Made by a program: the position numbers and the translations under genes
NCBI GenBank assembly: GCA_031841125.1
Contig: CM063110.1
Coordinates: forward strand, 27,213,626-27,277,625
From: Acanthococcus lagerstroemiae
Lineage: Eukaryota; Arthropoda; Insecta; Hemiptera; Eriococcidae
DNA: 64,000 nucleotides
Direction: 5' to 3'
Part shown: positions 11,391 to 23,181 of the stretch, one piece after another
Layout: each line of letters opens with the position of its first letter
Position numbering within the stretch: the stretch's first letter is position 1
The notes under the pieces: model-generated
The model's input: the letters and a program-made list of their open reading frames with translations, nothing else
Told to the model about the DNA's origin: nothing
Database searches by the model: none

Positions 11391-12718
11391 AGAAATCTCC
11401 GCTGATTTTGAAGGAATTTCACCGGAATTTTGTTGGGAAAAAATTCCAAGAATTTCCAAAGAATTTTTTTGGAAACGTCGGGGAAAATATTGGATGATTT
11501 TTAAGGAATTTCATCGGAAATTGTAGGAAAAACGTCCGAAGAATCTCATCGGAAATCTTTAGAAAAAATTTCCACTGATTTCCAAGAAATTTCATCAAAA
11601 TTCTTCAAGAAAATTTTCGATAATTTTTGAAGTAATACTCGGGAAAATCTCTGATAATTTTTAAAGAATTTCATTGGAACTCGGGAAGAATCTCCGATAA
11701 ATTTTAAGGAATTTTATCAGAATTTGTTGAAAAAAATTCCAATAATTTCCAAAGAATTTCTTCGGAAACGTTGGAAAAAATCTCCAGTAAATTTTAAGGA
11801 ATTTTATGGGAACTTGGAGAAAATCTCCGATAAATTTTAAGGAGTTTTATCGGAAATTGTTGGAAACTAATTCCGATAATTTCCGAAGAATCTCATCGGA
11901 AATCTTTAGGAAAAATTTCCAATGATTTCTAAAAAAATTTTATTAACTCTTCGAGAATATTTTGCGATAATTTTTGAAATATTAAACCATTGGAGTATTC
12001 CCCCGAATATTTCCTATGACAAGCTTAAAAAATTATCGGAAAAGCTTCTTCGAAGAATTTTGATGAAACTTTTTGGAAATTATAGGATATTTTTTCTAAA
12101 GGTTTCCAATGAGATTCTTCGGACATTATCGGAATTTATCCCAACAATTTCCGTTTAAATTCCTTTAAAATTATTGCAGACTTTTCCAACAATTTCCGAT
12201 GATGAAATTCCTTAACATTTATCGGAGATTTTTCCCGAGTTCCGAAAAAATTCCTGAAAAATTATCGGAGATATTTCTTGAGTATTTCTAGAAGTACTTC
12301 AAACATTATCGAAAAATTTTCTTGAAGAATTTGGATGAAATCTTTTGGAAATCATTGGAAATTTTTCTAAAGATTTCCGATGAGATTCTATGGACATTAT
12401 CGGAATTTTTTCCAAAGATTTTCGATGAAATTCCTTAATAATCATATTCGAGATTTTTCCCGTTTCAAAAAAAATTCTTTACAATTTATCGGAGACTTTC
12501 CCGAGTTTCGATGAATTTTTTTTTAAATTATAGGAGATTTTCCTACCATTTCCGATGAAATTCCTTAAAATTTATCGGAGATTTTTCCCGAGTTCCAATG
12601 AAATTCCGTAAAATTTATTTCCCCGAGGTTTCCGAAGAAATTCTCCGGAGATTATCGAATATTTTTCCTGACGAGTTTCGATAAAATTCTTCAAAAACCA
12701 TCGAAGTTCCCCCCCCCC
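11390..12718. repeat. Short inverted repeats forming the foldback centre
   Basis: Dozens of variants of the phrase GGAATTTCATCGGAA, AAATCTCCGATAA and AAAATTTTCCGATAATTTC follow each other. Up to about 11960 they are mostly in one orientation, and from about 12000 to 12718 mostly in the other, for example TCCGATGAAATTCC at 12552. The right half ends in a C run at 12709-12719. About 200 bp after it (12720-12925) have no counterpart on the left. Confidence 0.8.
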
Positions 12719-13969
12719 CGAATCATTGCATTTTCTTTTGTCCGTCACGGCGCCACAGAGCACAGTAATGTTGCGTTTAAATCTGAATAGACGGCCATCG
12801 TGTATCCGCTTATTCATATTACCACACAACATGCCGGGTTTTCCTATGTTGCAACAAAAACTGAATAACCCTGTATGTCTTGTAAGTCCCAAAATGTCAA
12901 AAATTTGTACTTGACACCACTTTCTCATTCAAATTTCGGATTTCGGAGCCCTAAGATGCGCTGGATGTAGGAAATCACGTGATGAACCTAAACTTTCTTC
13001 GCACAGATTTGTTTTTGGGGGAAGTTCACTTTCCAATGACATGCATAAAGCCATTTGGATAAAATCTGCAATGAGAAATTCAAAAATTTGTAAATGGCAG
13101 CACTTTTAGGTACCTGATTTTGGATAGGTTTTGGCTAGGATTAGATCCTGTCTCCAAAAATTGATGAATTTGCCATTTTTCTTCACGAATTCGTATTTTG
13201 GAGGAACTGCCCTATCCAACGATGTGCATGAAGCCACTTTGATAACTTGCGTTTAGAAACTCAAAAATTTGTAAATTAGAATCACTTTTGAGTCTAAAAT
13301 TGAATTTTAGGGCCCTAAAACGGGTTGAATCGGGAGGAAAGTGTGACATTCCGAATCAGCGACCTTGAAAACCCCTTTTTCGATAGTCTGTTTGCTAGGT
13401 CATGATACTTCAATTTTGGACGGATTTTGGTCATCCCCAAATTTGATGAATTTTGAAATTCTTTTCATGGATTCATACTCTGAAGGAAGTTTCCTATTCA
13501 ACGATGTGCGTGAAACAACTTTAATAATCTGTATTCAAGAAGTCAAAAATTTGCGAATAGGAACCAATTTTAGGTCGAAAATTTGGATTTTAAAGCCCTA
13601 AACCGGGTTACATCGTGTATTCGAAATCCGTGACCTCGAAAACTCCTCTTTCAATCGTTTTTCTGCTAGGTCATGACACTTTGATTTTGATGGATGCCCT
13701 CAAAATTGATGAATTTTGGAAATTTTTTCATGGATTCGTGTTTTGCAGGATAAGTCCTTTCCAGCTATGTGCATAAAAGTATACCTTTCCATTTAAGATT
13801 CCGAGTTGGTGGCACGTTACAGCCTCCCATAAATAGGGGAGGAAAATTTTTCAAGCCCTAGAGAAACTAAACCTTGCCACAGGAAGATGGCAATTTGTCC
13901 GGCAAAGATCCGCCAATCGGTTCGGAAAGATGGGGGGGGGGGATAACTTTCGTGGAACACCCTAATTTC

Positions 13970-14330
13970 TTCCTCATCGTGAGTATTAGTAGGCATATAC
14001 ACTTGTATTATTGTTGTACCTACTGGTTTGGTATTGATTTGTATCAAGATTAACCTTTCACTGTTGTTTATAGTACACAATTTTATTACCTATTTGTTTA
14101 TTCATAACAATTTAGACGCCTGCCTGCCCTTTTACTCCTTTTGTATTTATTATTCTAAGGTCTCCTGACCAAAAATCATTCTCCTCTTTCTACCTTACTT
14201 CACTTATTCCAACTATTCCTAGGTTAAGCCTCTTCATTTCTCTCTTAAGATTCCCTAATCTTCCAACTCCATTCAAGCTTCTTACATTCCAAGTCCCTAT
14301 TTTAATTGCGCTTTTCTTTTTAAAACTTTC
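13970..14330 (-). pseudogene. RTE-like LINE ORF2, endonuclease N-terminal half
   Basis: The minus strand gives GTWNVRSLNGVGRLGNLKRE from about 14305, then LGIVGISEVR (the catalytic Glu region), FWSGDLRII, and near 13985 [18 protein letters not shown]. That order is the first half of the apurinic-type endonuclease of RTE-like LINEs. Stops and small shifts break it. It continues across the foldback element at 10440, so the two features were one gene before insertion. The endonuclease would nick target DNA to prime reverse transcription. Confidence 0.8.
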
Positions 14331-14612
14331 CGATAAGATTCGAAATCAGGTGAAAATTTGATTCCAAAATATTGTTTTCATTTTCGATATCGATGTAAAT
14401 TTTAATTTGGGCTTCTCGGCTCTCATAAGCCTTCATTCGGCTTTGATCTCATTGGATGCTCGGATTTAGTGAAGCAAAAATGAAACGACATTCCTTATTT
14501 TTTCTTTAGGAAGAGTCAAAGTGATAGATCTTTATCCTTCGCGACAGAACAGAGTTTTCGATTTTCCAAGAAACAGGATTCTTAATTTCATCATAGGGCA
14601 AATGACCTAGTG

Positions 14613-15268
14613 TTCAGCTCCTAAGAGTGCGCATGCCTGATTTTTTGTAAATTCCGCCATCTGGCGGCTAAGTATACCTTCTGAATGTTTACATTGATTA
14701 GTTATTAAAAGTGTTGTACAAAATATTCAAGTTTGAATGTTTTCATCATTCTAATTGTAATATTTTCGAGGTCGAATACATATAATAATTACCTGAATGA
14801 TTTCTGAATGAATTTGCATAGTTCAGGTATTAAATGAAAGACAAAAGTAAGTACTATCAGTTATATTAAACTGACTTTCTTAAATATTACCTGAAGACCT
14901 TCATGATTATTATTTTTTCCTACACTACAATATATTGTAAGAGAGCGCAACGTATTTTTTTTTTAATTGCTTTTAGATGCCGAAAAACAACGAAAGCCAG
15001 GTTGTAAAACGAAAACTTGTGTTAGATGTGGCATATATGAAGAATGCGTTGGACTAACTGAAAATGACGCGAAAGAATTTGTGTGTCCAAGGTGTCAGAA
15101 GTGATCCATCACTTCTTCAAGTGTTTCATTGTTATTTTGAATAAAGATAATTCCAATAATATGTGTGATTTACTTATTTTACGACGTTTTGATATAATAA
15201 CTTAATACGCTCTTTCAGAATACGCGTTGCGCACTTTTAGGAACCTGGCTTCCCAAGAGTGCGCATTT
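14613..15268 (+). mobile_element. Small inverted-repeat element carrying a zinc-finger exon
   Basis: A block reading CTAAGAGTGCGCA at 14621 faces its inverse, TGCGCACTTTTAGG, at 15229-15242, and a direct copy CCAAGAGTGCGCA follows at 15251. Inside is one exon-like reading frame (14977-15105) with a splice acceptor and a polyadenylation signal. I infer an internally deleted DNA transposon; the family is not certain and no target duplication was found. Confidence 0.45.
14977..15105 (+). pseudogene. Terminal exon encoding a PHD-like Cys cluster
   Basis: A strong acceptor (T-rich tract then TTTTAG at 14971-14976) precedes a frame that reads CKTKTCVRCGIYEECVGLT and ends FVCPRCQK-stop. The spacing of Cys residues, the CVG and the closing CPRC fit the C-terminal half of a PHD finger, as found at the ends of pogo-like transposases. 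AATAAA lies 35 bp after the stop, at 15140. No upstream exon is visible between 14613 and 14970, so it is an orphan last exon. Whether it is ever transcribed is unknown. Confidence 0.5.
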
Positions 15269-17216
15269 GACTTTTTCTTGGAAAACCGTTATATTTTTTA
15301 AATTTATTGGTTTAGAATTGTGAGAGGGAAAAACATAGTGAAAACCGACAGTTTTTCCCACATTAGATCAAAATTTCAGCAAATTCCACGTAAAATTGAC
15401 AGAGCAATAAAATTTTTTCTGATAGATGCGCATTTTCAGCATCCTTCCTCCCGTCGCTTGGTTCGCGTCTCGGCTGCTTAATTAAAAAAGCACAGTGGTT
15501 GCAGAATATAAGGACATGTCCGATGATTGTAAAATTTCGATTGTACCATTCGGCTTTCAACTCTGACTCACCTCACCATAATTCGGATTGAATTTCATTT
15601 CCACCACCACGCCATAAAGAATCAGTCATCAGATTCTTGAGCTGCCCCCATGATTTCCTTCCGGCGCTTCTGACCATCGCTATTACAGAAGAAGAAGTGA
15701 AGTAGCAACCAAGACGATTACAAAAGGAAGGTCTTGTGTTTAATTTATTTCACTTCAATCTACCGCATCGACCATCGAGAGTCGGAATACGTACATTGAA
15801 TTATACCGGAGAGTTGCATCTCTCGAACGCGATACGTTAGAATTTAATTATCATCGGCCATTCCAATTCACCATGGCAGTATTTCGCTTTTTTTTTTTTT
15901 TTTTTTTTTTTTCAACATCTGAGTTACGTCTATAAAACTTCTAATTGCTGTCTGAAGTCGGTGGGCGTCAACCACGACGAGCAAGCCGGCGAAGGTAGTT
16001 CTTCTTAATGGATGAAAAACATTAGCTGCATAATTTTAGAGGAACTCGAGTTAAATATTTTAAATGCCGAGCTACACACGGCCAAAAAATAAAAATGGAG
16101 GCAGTATTTCAAGAAGTTCGGTACAAAAGTTTTGAGTAATCGCTCGCTCCATTTACACTATTAACATTATCATCAACCTAAGAGAAAAAAGATATCGTTC
16201 CTCGTAACCATAATGGCACGCTGGGGACTCCACGGAAACGCAGGATTCGCTCCATCCCGCGGCCGAATTTCGTTTGCGTTCTTACCTAAAATTCACTTAA
16301 CACTATAATTTTTCACCCGTTATACGAGAGGTATTTATATAAAAACTATGTCCTCCGTAGAATTGCATCTTAAAAATCCTGATAGCGGTCGTAAGACTTC
16401 CGCTGACGGTCTCATGTGTAAGCTGCAATGAGGAAATTAATCTTCTGAAACTTTCTCCTTTATAGTGCCCACGATAAGACCAACAAAGTTACGAATTTTC
16501 ATCCGGGGATGTCTGATAATGTAACTGACAGTAATTCACCCATAGATATGTCACAAGTTAATATAGGCTATTGTATCCCGACTGATGAAAATGAGAATCA
16601 CTGAGCTTCAGCGCACAAAATGACCAAAATCCAAAATTGGAATTTGAGGCTAAGCTGTATCTTCTTTTTCATCAGACGGGACGCAAGAACAACAAACTCA
16701 GGAGCCATCTGAAGTGTTGATGTTCTAGTCTGACTATTCACGGTTCATAATCACAAGTAATTGATTTACCGTTAACTTGAGGTTACTTTGAAAGTCAAAG
16801 GTTTTGTTACTTAGCGCGCTCTAGTGGCCAACAAAATAACTTTTTGACACCGGCAACAATGGTTAGGTGTAGAGTGAAGCTGGATGGTCACATTTTCACG
16901 AAAGATATTATCAACAAGTGCTTTTAATATAAATACGTCGGAGTGATTTGAATTTTATGAACAATTTTCCTGAAAAAACGTACCATATATCTTGGAAGAT
17001 TTCTCAGCGAAATTTGATTGTAGATGGTAAGTAACTTATTACACAAATTTAGACATCTCTAGAGATGAAAATAACGCGAAGCTGTTTATGTGCAAAAGTG
17101 CTCTTCCTTCTCCGTGTAAGTATTTAACACTGAACTGCATGGAATTTTGAAAGCTCCATTATACTTTTTATAAATTAGATCAACTTATCAAATTTCTATT
17201 CTTTATTTTATAGAAG
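15269..17216. other. No supported gene
   Basis: A T run lies at 15891-15912. The segment 16440-17210 leads into the pogo-like remnant and may be part of that element, but I could not define its terminus. No other coding or RNA signature is seen. Confidence 0.4.
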
Positions 17217-17985
17217 ATGCCACGAATGTATAAAAAAAGGTTGGATCTCGTACATACAAGAACTACAGCGATGAAACTCTGGACGAAGCATTGTTAAAAG
17301 TGGCGGAGGGGCGTACCAGCCTACTAATCAAAAAGGTACAATATAAGTAGTGGTCAACACTGATGCATAATAAATGTCGCGCTGTATCAGATGAAACGGA
17401 TGTAGATGGTGATGTAGCTCCTCTGATACTTTGAACTCGGGTGCTAATACTTCAGTTTTGGCGAATGGCGATTCTGCTTTTGGCAATTCTGCTGCTCCTG
17501 CTGGCGGTTCTGCTATTGGTACTTCTGTTTTGACGGATGACGATTCAGCTCATGTGAATGATGGGGGAGCTGTCAGTGGAAATAATGACGCCAATATTTC
17601 CAGTTCCAGCAAGACTAAAGCGAAAAAATCGAGAACCAAATCTACTGAATCAACTAGATACTTCTCCTGTACCTTTGATAAAACAAAAACGAAAGTTCGT
17701 GAATGTAACTCGAGAAAAAAACACCAAAAAAAGGAAAAATTCAAGATGCCATTATTGAATATAAATGCACGCTTTGCCACGAATCTTACAGAAATAGCAA
17801 ACCAAAGGTAAATTTCAAGAATTATGAAATAAAATTTACAAAAATTTCGTGGGTACCTACTTAGATAATTAATGAAATTAATTTAATTTTTCAGGAATGG
17901 ATTTAATGCATTCGGCGCTTCCAGTGGAGCTGTGGGAAGTGTGTAGATTTCGAAGATCTGTGTATTGAATGTACTGATACTTAGG
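17217..17985 (+). pseudogene. pogo-like transposase relic, HTH and PHD ends joined
   Basis: An ATG at 17217 starts MPRMYKK; after a one-base loss in the A7 run the frame reads VGSRTYKNYSDETLDEALLK, the Psq-type helix-turn-helix start of pogo-like transposases, ending at a GT donor (17336). The later part, 17558-17807, is the Lys-rich C-terminus with DTSPVPLIKQKRK, and after another A7-run shift reaches YKCTLCHESYRNSKPK, the first half of a PHD finger. An 87-bp intron (GTAAAT at 17808 to TTCAG at 17894) leads to an exon with EWI-stop-C and CGKCVDFEDLCIEC. The catalytic DDE core is missing, so this is an internally deleted, non-functional derivative. Confidence 0.6.
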
Positions 17986-18280
17986 TACCTACTTCCAGGT
18001 TTCATTCGTTGTAATTTCTTTAATGTAATCTCATCGCCAATTTGCTCTCTCGAAATGGATTCTAAAAGCTGAGCGTACGGTAATGATTTGAAGCAGGTAT
18101 ATCTACGGCTCCACCGATCATTCATATCGATCACTTATTCCACCATCCACAAGCAGTGTCGACCACCAATTCATGCGTCTTCCTTTTGTTTTTGTCAAAT
18201 GTAAAATGCAAGATTTTAAATTTCCTAAAAATTAACCTTTTCCTATCAGTCGAACTTCTTTCTACGGGTTGACCGATTTC

Positions 18281-18478
18281 CAGTGCCGATTTATTCATTA
18301 GACAGAATAGGCAATTGCCTAGGGCCTACGAACTGTTTTGGGGAACTTTTTTGTAGTTACTTACTGGAATCAGGCCGCAGCAGTTTAAGAATGGCTGGTG
18401 GCATATAAACTTTAAAAAAAAAAAAAAAATTGAAGCAACAAATTGTCTAGGGCCTACGAAAATGTTAATTCGGCACTG
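18281..18478. mobile_element. hAT-type MITE with perfect 8-bp target duplication
   Basis: CCGATTTC is present exactly at 18273-18280 and 18479-18486. The ends CAGTGCCGATTTATTCATT and (other strand) CAGTGCCGAATTAACATTT form the TIR. Just inside each end is CTAGGGCCTACGAA in the same orientation (about 18318 and 18448), a subterminal repeat. Noncoding, with an A run at 18414-18429. Confidence 0.9.
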
Positions 18479-18486
18479 CCGATTTC

Positions 18487-20454
18487 TTTTTCGCCTTTTC
18501 CCCGTCTTCAATGTATACTTTCTTATCTTTTTCCCCTGTAGAAGCTCTATGTGAGTGAACCAACTTTGTAATATTGTCTGTTGTTAAACCTATCTATCAC
18601 AGAATAAGATAAATTAGGAGAAGGTGGCTCATGGGGCATGATAATCGAAGGAGACGTAATAAAAAAATTAAATGACCGAAGACTTCAAACGTGACAATTA
18701 TTTACAAATCGAAAAAATCTTACTGGGTTTTCTTTCCCCTATAAATTTAGGTAGAAATGAGTATGGAAAAAGGATAAATAATCCACAAAATTTGGAGAAA
18801 AAAATTTGAAGACCTCAGGATTAAATATAAGGTGACTTTGTGTAGGTCAGGTTATATTAAAAAATAATAATAATAATTACCTACGATTTTTATATTTTGC
18901 CACCAACTGATGTCCAAAATGCTGCCATGATCGAGCATTTGCCAAAAAATACCAACTTCGTGCAAAGATTTACTATTAAAAAAAAAAAACTGATGGTCTA
19001 AATTGCTAAATAAATATTTAAATTTGCTAAAAAAAGAGCTGAAATCTCTTAAAGTGCCATCTTTATGGAATAGTTTAGTTTTTCCTTCTTTTTTTTTGGA
19101 GGGGGGGGGGTACACTAACTTTTTGTACCCTCAATTCCATCGCCAATGGTGATCTTCTCTTTTGCGACAGACAATTACTATAATGTGTTGTACGATTGGT
19201 TTGGTTTCGTGCACGGCCACAGAAGGTCCCCCGAAGGATTCTAAACTTTTAATTCACTGTAAAGGCTTCTGAGGTTTCAGCTGGACATATACTTCTCTTC
19301 TCCCTCATTTGCATGGCTAAGTGAATTACTCATTTCCGAGTAAAACGAGAAAATTTTTTGAACTTTTGGTAGGATTTCTATCAACATTTTCCATTTTGGA
19401 CGCTCACGTGGAGGGATATCCCCAAATTCCTCCTCCTTTTTCAAAACCGGGTTTGGCAGGATGTCTAGTCGTCTACTGGTTCAAGTCTCCATGACTTAAC
19501 AAATCCGGAGGGAGGGTGTCTCGCTCCCTTATGCCTCCTCTCATTACGCCCTGGTCCCAAAATTAGTTTTTTTCTTTGACTCATAAATAATGTGCTTATG
19601 TATACCACTAGGAGTTGGCAAGACTGAGTTCCGACGAAGACGAAAGCGTCACTGACTGCTGCCTCCTCTTCATGAGGCTTCTAATTGACTGGTGATGTCT
19701 TTACTCTCCCCCTCCCCCCTCCCCAAAAAAATAGCCCGTTTATTCTTACTCATACATATTCCTGCGTTTTTTCATTTATTTTCAAAATGTTAATTCTTTT
19801 TCTTTATAGCTGGTTACTAAGCGTTGCAAAAGTTTTCCTCAGACTGTTTCTTTTGTGTTCCCATCTTGCTTTCTTTTTTATATTGGACTTAATTATGAAA
19901 TGAATTTTTCAAGTACATTACTGCTCATGTGTGTTACTTCTCTCATAGAGTTTCCCATGTGTCAACCAATGATGACTGAAACAGATGAACATCAATTGAT
20001 TATTATTATTACATTATTTGCGTCCCCCTTGACAGGCGCCTGAAAGTCCCAAAAATGGTGAGAGGCAGATTTGACAGTTTTACTGATTGAAAAAATAAAA
20101 ACAAAAACTATGCTATGGGAGGGGGAGGTGGGCACCGGAACAGACACATGGGATCGGCTGCTGAGAGGGTCCAAGGTCACCACCGAGGGGTCCTGAAACT
20201 AAGGGTTTAATAGCCAAGGGGTGTATGATTGTACCAGATAATCTCAAATGCGCATGGGGGCACCACAAGGGAAACGGACTTCCATCCTACATCTGTTGCA
20301 GTACCCTGCTAACAGAGCCGATGTACTGACTTCTAGACATGAATAAGTCAATCGTAGGGTCACTACGACTGACACTATTATACAGGGCAAGGGTTTTTTG
20401 TATCACTGATGATGAAATTCTCCTCGTATCAAATAATGCTGAATTTCTTCCATT
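18487..20454. other. No supported gene
   Basis: The region includes pyrimidine-rich stretches (19690-19870) whose open frames are hydrophobic by composition. A G run at 19099-19110 and a GC-richer patch at 20100-20300 are unexplained. I see no domain or terminal repeat. Confidence 0.4.
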
Positions 20455-20728
20455 AAAGGAAGTCCGGACTAACTGGTACCAGAGGCTTTCCGGATAACCG
20501 AAAAATATGCTTATTTTATAGAGGAAATCACATTTTGAAGGAAAATAGTCCAGAAAATTAGCTCATTGGTTTCAGAATTTCCTGATTTATCCTGGAAACC
20601 TTAATAGACTGAATAAGCTAGAGTAGAAAGTAGAAAAAAGAGGTTTTGCCTAGAAATCGGGGCCCTGATTATTATTTTTTTTCGGCGTTCCGGATAGTTG
20701 GCGTCCGGTTAATCGGCGTTTTACTGTA
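20455..20728. mobile_element. Possible pogo/Tigger-like MITE
   Basis: The right end, read on the other strand, is CAGTAAAACGCCGATTAACC followed by GGACGCCAACTATCCGGAA, close to known pogo/Tigger termini, and is followed by TA. The left side has a degenerate inverse match: GTCCGGACTAACTGG at 20462 and CCGGATAACCGAAAAAT at 20491. The left terminus is eroded, so the exact start is uncertain. Confidence 0.45.
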
Positions 20729-20814
20729 CTTGCCAAAATCGTGGGACATAATATTCTGTTGTTGAGAATATACCTTAGAAATATTAGTTTTGCCATGTTT
20801 TTTCTATTTTCTAG

Positions 20815-21430
20815 GCTCAAAAGTTCAAAATCTCAAAACCAACCAGAAGCTCTTTGTAAGTCTTATCAGGAGGACAGTACATGAAAACTTTGTAGCGTAG
20901 ATATTTTAAGAAACATTTTTGAATTTTTTCAATTTCAGTAATACTTTTTTGAGTTGTAGAGTCCCAATTAATGGCAGAGAATTCCAAAATTGATCTAACA
21001 AATGTAGTATACAATATTTTCACAGTTTTAAAATTTTTACAATGTTTTCCATTTTTTTAAATAAAACCAACTATTCTTATACATTCCAAGGATACGTACT
21101 CAATGTGCATGTTGAATAATAGTTTTGAGTCCAAAGTAACACCCAAATCTTTCACAAAACTCACGCTTCGTAGTAGCACATTTTTCATTTTACAGTTAAA
21201 TGAAATAGGCCTTCTTCGTTTTGTAAAACTTATTTTCTCATTATTGCTCCACTGAGTTATCAAGTCAAGGTCATGCTGTAGCTTGGTACAGTCGTCTTCC
21301 GAAGCTATCATTTTATACAACTTCACATCATCTGCATGTAGTAGGACATTCGAGTGTAGAATCTTTACTGCTATGTCATTGACAAATATTAAAAACAGAA
21401 ATGGTCCCAAGACAGATCCAAAATCCCGTG
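20815..21430 (-). pseudogene. Jockey-like reverse transcriptase fragment
   Basis: From 21410 the minus strand reads GPFLFLIFVNDIA, then VLLHADDVKLYKMI, where the catalytic RT motif usually written YADD is HADD, then VKDLGVTLDSKLLFNMHI. After a break near 21050 it resumes LKILYTTFVRSILEFSAINW and IEKIQKCFLKYL. These blocks in this order are the C-terminal half of the RT and thumb of Jockey-type LINEs. The endonuclease and 5' parts are absent and frames are broken, so it is a dead fragment. Confidence 0.85.
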
Positions 21431-22657
21431 ATCAGTTTGAACTTTGGCCAAAATTTCAGTTTTGAAACACTAATTTGACATTTGATTGCGAGAATAACCC
21501 AGGCATTGCATTTAAGCGGCTTTCTTGCAGTTCGGTCCTAACGCACTCCTACACTCCTGACGTTTCGTGGATTCACTTTGAATAGAGTTTCCCCGTGCTG
21601 AAGATTTTTTCCCATTTCCAGTTCATTTTAAATTTTCTTTTCAAAACATTCGTCTGGGAGTCGTCGCTGCATCTTATCGACAACTCGCCTCCCATCATCG
21701 ACTGTCTCCACTTTGAAAATCTAAATAACCGCTTTTCCGACTTAATCGTCTTTTCTCCTGGTTTTTCTTTCTTTTCCCATCCGGTCGCATTTTCTCATTC
21801 TCTCACCTATCATTTTTAATTACATAATCACAAAGAAACGATAAAGCGAAGAAAGTTTCCCCCGTGTGAATTAAACTTTTATTATTATCATTTTCTTTTC
21901 TTTTGTTCGGCTTTTAATAAGCTGAAAAGAAGACTGCTTCAGCGCTTCTTTCTTTCAGCGTATTCTTATTCCCGAACCGGCTCACTCGGATCGCAGAGTT
22001 TTTAACTCGTCGTTAATTAGAAAAACCGCGCGGCGGCCTCTTTTTGCCGGGCAGGGTTCACCCTCGGCGCACTTTTATATATTTATCGAACAGTAGACTG
22101 CAATTCTCGTTTGCGCTTTTCGAGGGATTTTAATTTCAAAAGCGCTTCTGTAATCATTTTCGAAATAGTTGCGAATGAAGCTCATCATTATCAGATAATT
22201 AAACTCCTGCGAGTATTTTTGCGGTTCACTTTATCTGAACACGAGCCTCGGTGACTGGAAAACAAAAAGTGAAAATTTACAATCGGCAGTAACAGTATGC
22301 GATGGATGTAATCGACTCGAAAAAATAATTCGTTTGATTAAGATACTCATTAAGACAATAATCTCCAGTCAGGCGCCTAACTCCGCTGAGTTAGCGGTTC
22401 ACCTCTTCCCATTTTATTTTGCTTTGTCATCCCAATTTGAATGCAGGTATTGAAGAGTTAGGATTTTTCGGTTGAAGTTTGAAGATGGCCTCGAATATGG
22501 CGAGAGCCAGCCTGACGGCTTTGGGCTCAAAGACCTGTCATATTTACGACTTTTTTTTAAACATGATCCTCTATGCATTACAAGAATGCTGTAACTATTT
22601 CTCCAGGCATATGTTGAGAACATAGCCTCATACCTCCGCTTGAAAACACAAAACTTC
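21431..22657. other. No supported gene; pre-insertion DNA of the LINE
   Basis: Mostly AT-rich sequence with no recognisable family. The final 12 bases, AAAGCCTGAGCA ending at 22669, are the target site duplicated by the LINE that follows. Confidence 0.4.
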
Positions 22658-23181
22658 AAAGCCTGAGCATCCCCGTGTGGGGACGGGTAGCAGAATATTC
22701 CCACGGTAACCCTGCCTGTCGTAAAAGGCGACTAAAAGGGAACCTCAAGGGCTTGCAGCTGGCAAGTACGGGCGTGGCGCACCCGAGGACCTTACGCTAG
22801 TGTCTTAACTTCTTTCAGTCCCTATAGTTAAGCACGTCCCGCGCTCGGAATCTGTGCGCTAGGCGGGGAACCCGGCGTTGGATGCGAAAGAAAGACCCGA
22901 CGACGTAAAGTCAGAATGGTCGTGTGGCATAGACGGCAAAGCTGCTCCCCTCTCAAAATCGGGTATGTAGCAGTGAGGGCCGTCACCAGCGTCGGGTGAC
23001 CCGTGTACGACAGACGATGAGTTGCCTACCCCCTTCTTTCCGTAGCCTGTATCTCAGTACAGCTACGGGCCCAATCCCAAGGTTGGTGTTACCTATGCCG
23101 AAGGGATGCATGGCTGTTGGGCTAAAACAGTCGCGAATAGGAACCTGAGGGATACCGGCTGACCTCCCTCAGTAAGTAAGC

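Larger units (their letters stand above)
10449..13964. mobile_element. 3.5-kb foldback element with repeat-built arms
   Basis: The ends GGGTGTTCCACGAAAGT and the inverse ACTTTCGTGGAACACCC are followed inward by long inverted arms: the CGGACAAATTGCCATCTTCC block at 10508 matches the inverse at 13884-13903, and the CTGTAACGTGCCACC block at 10587 matches 13811-13825 inverted. The arms consist of ~284-bp tandem units and the centre of ~40-bp repeats. It sits inside a minus-strand LINE endonuclease; flanks TAATTCTTT (before an extra ACACC) and TAATTTCTT suggest a 9-bp duplication, as in FB/Mutator-like foldback elements. No transposase is seen, so it would be non-autonomous. Confidence 0.85.
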
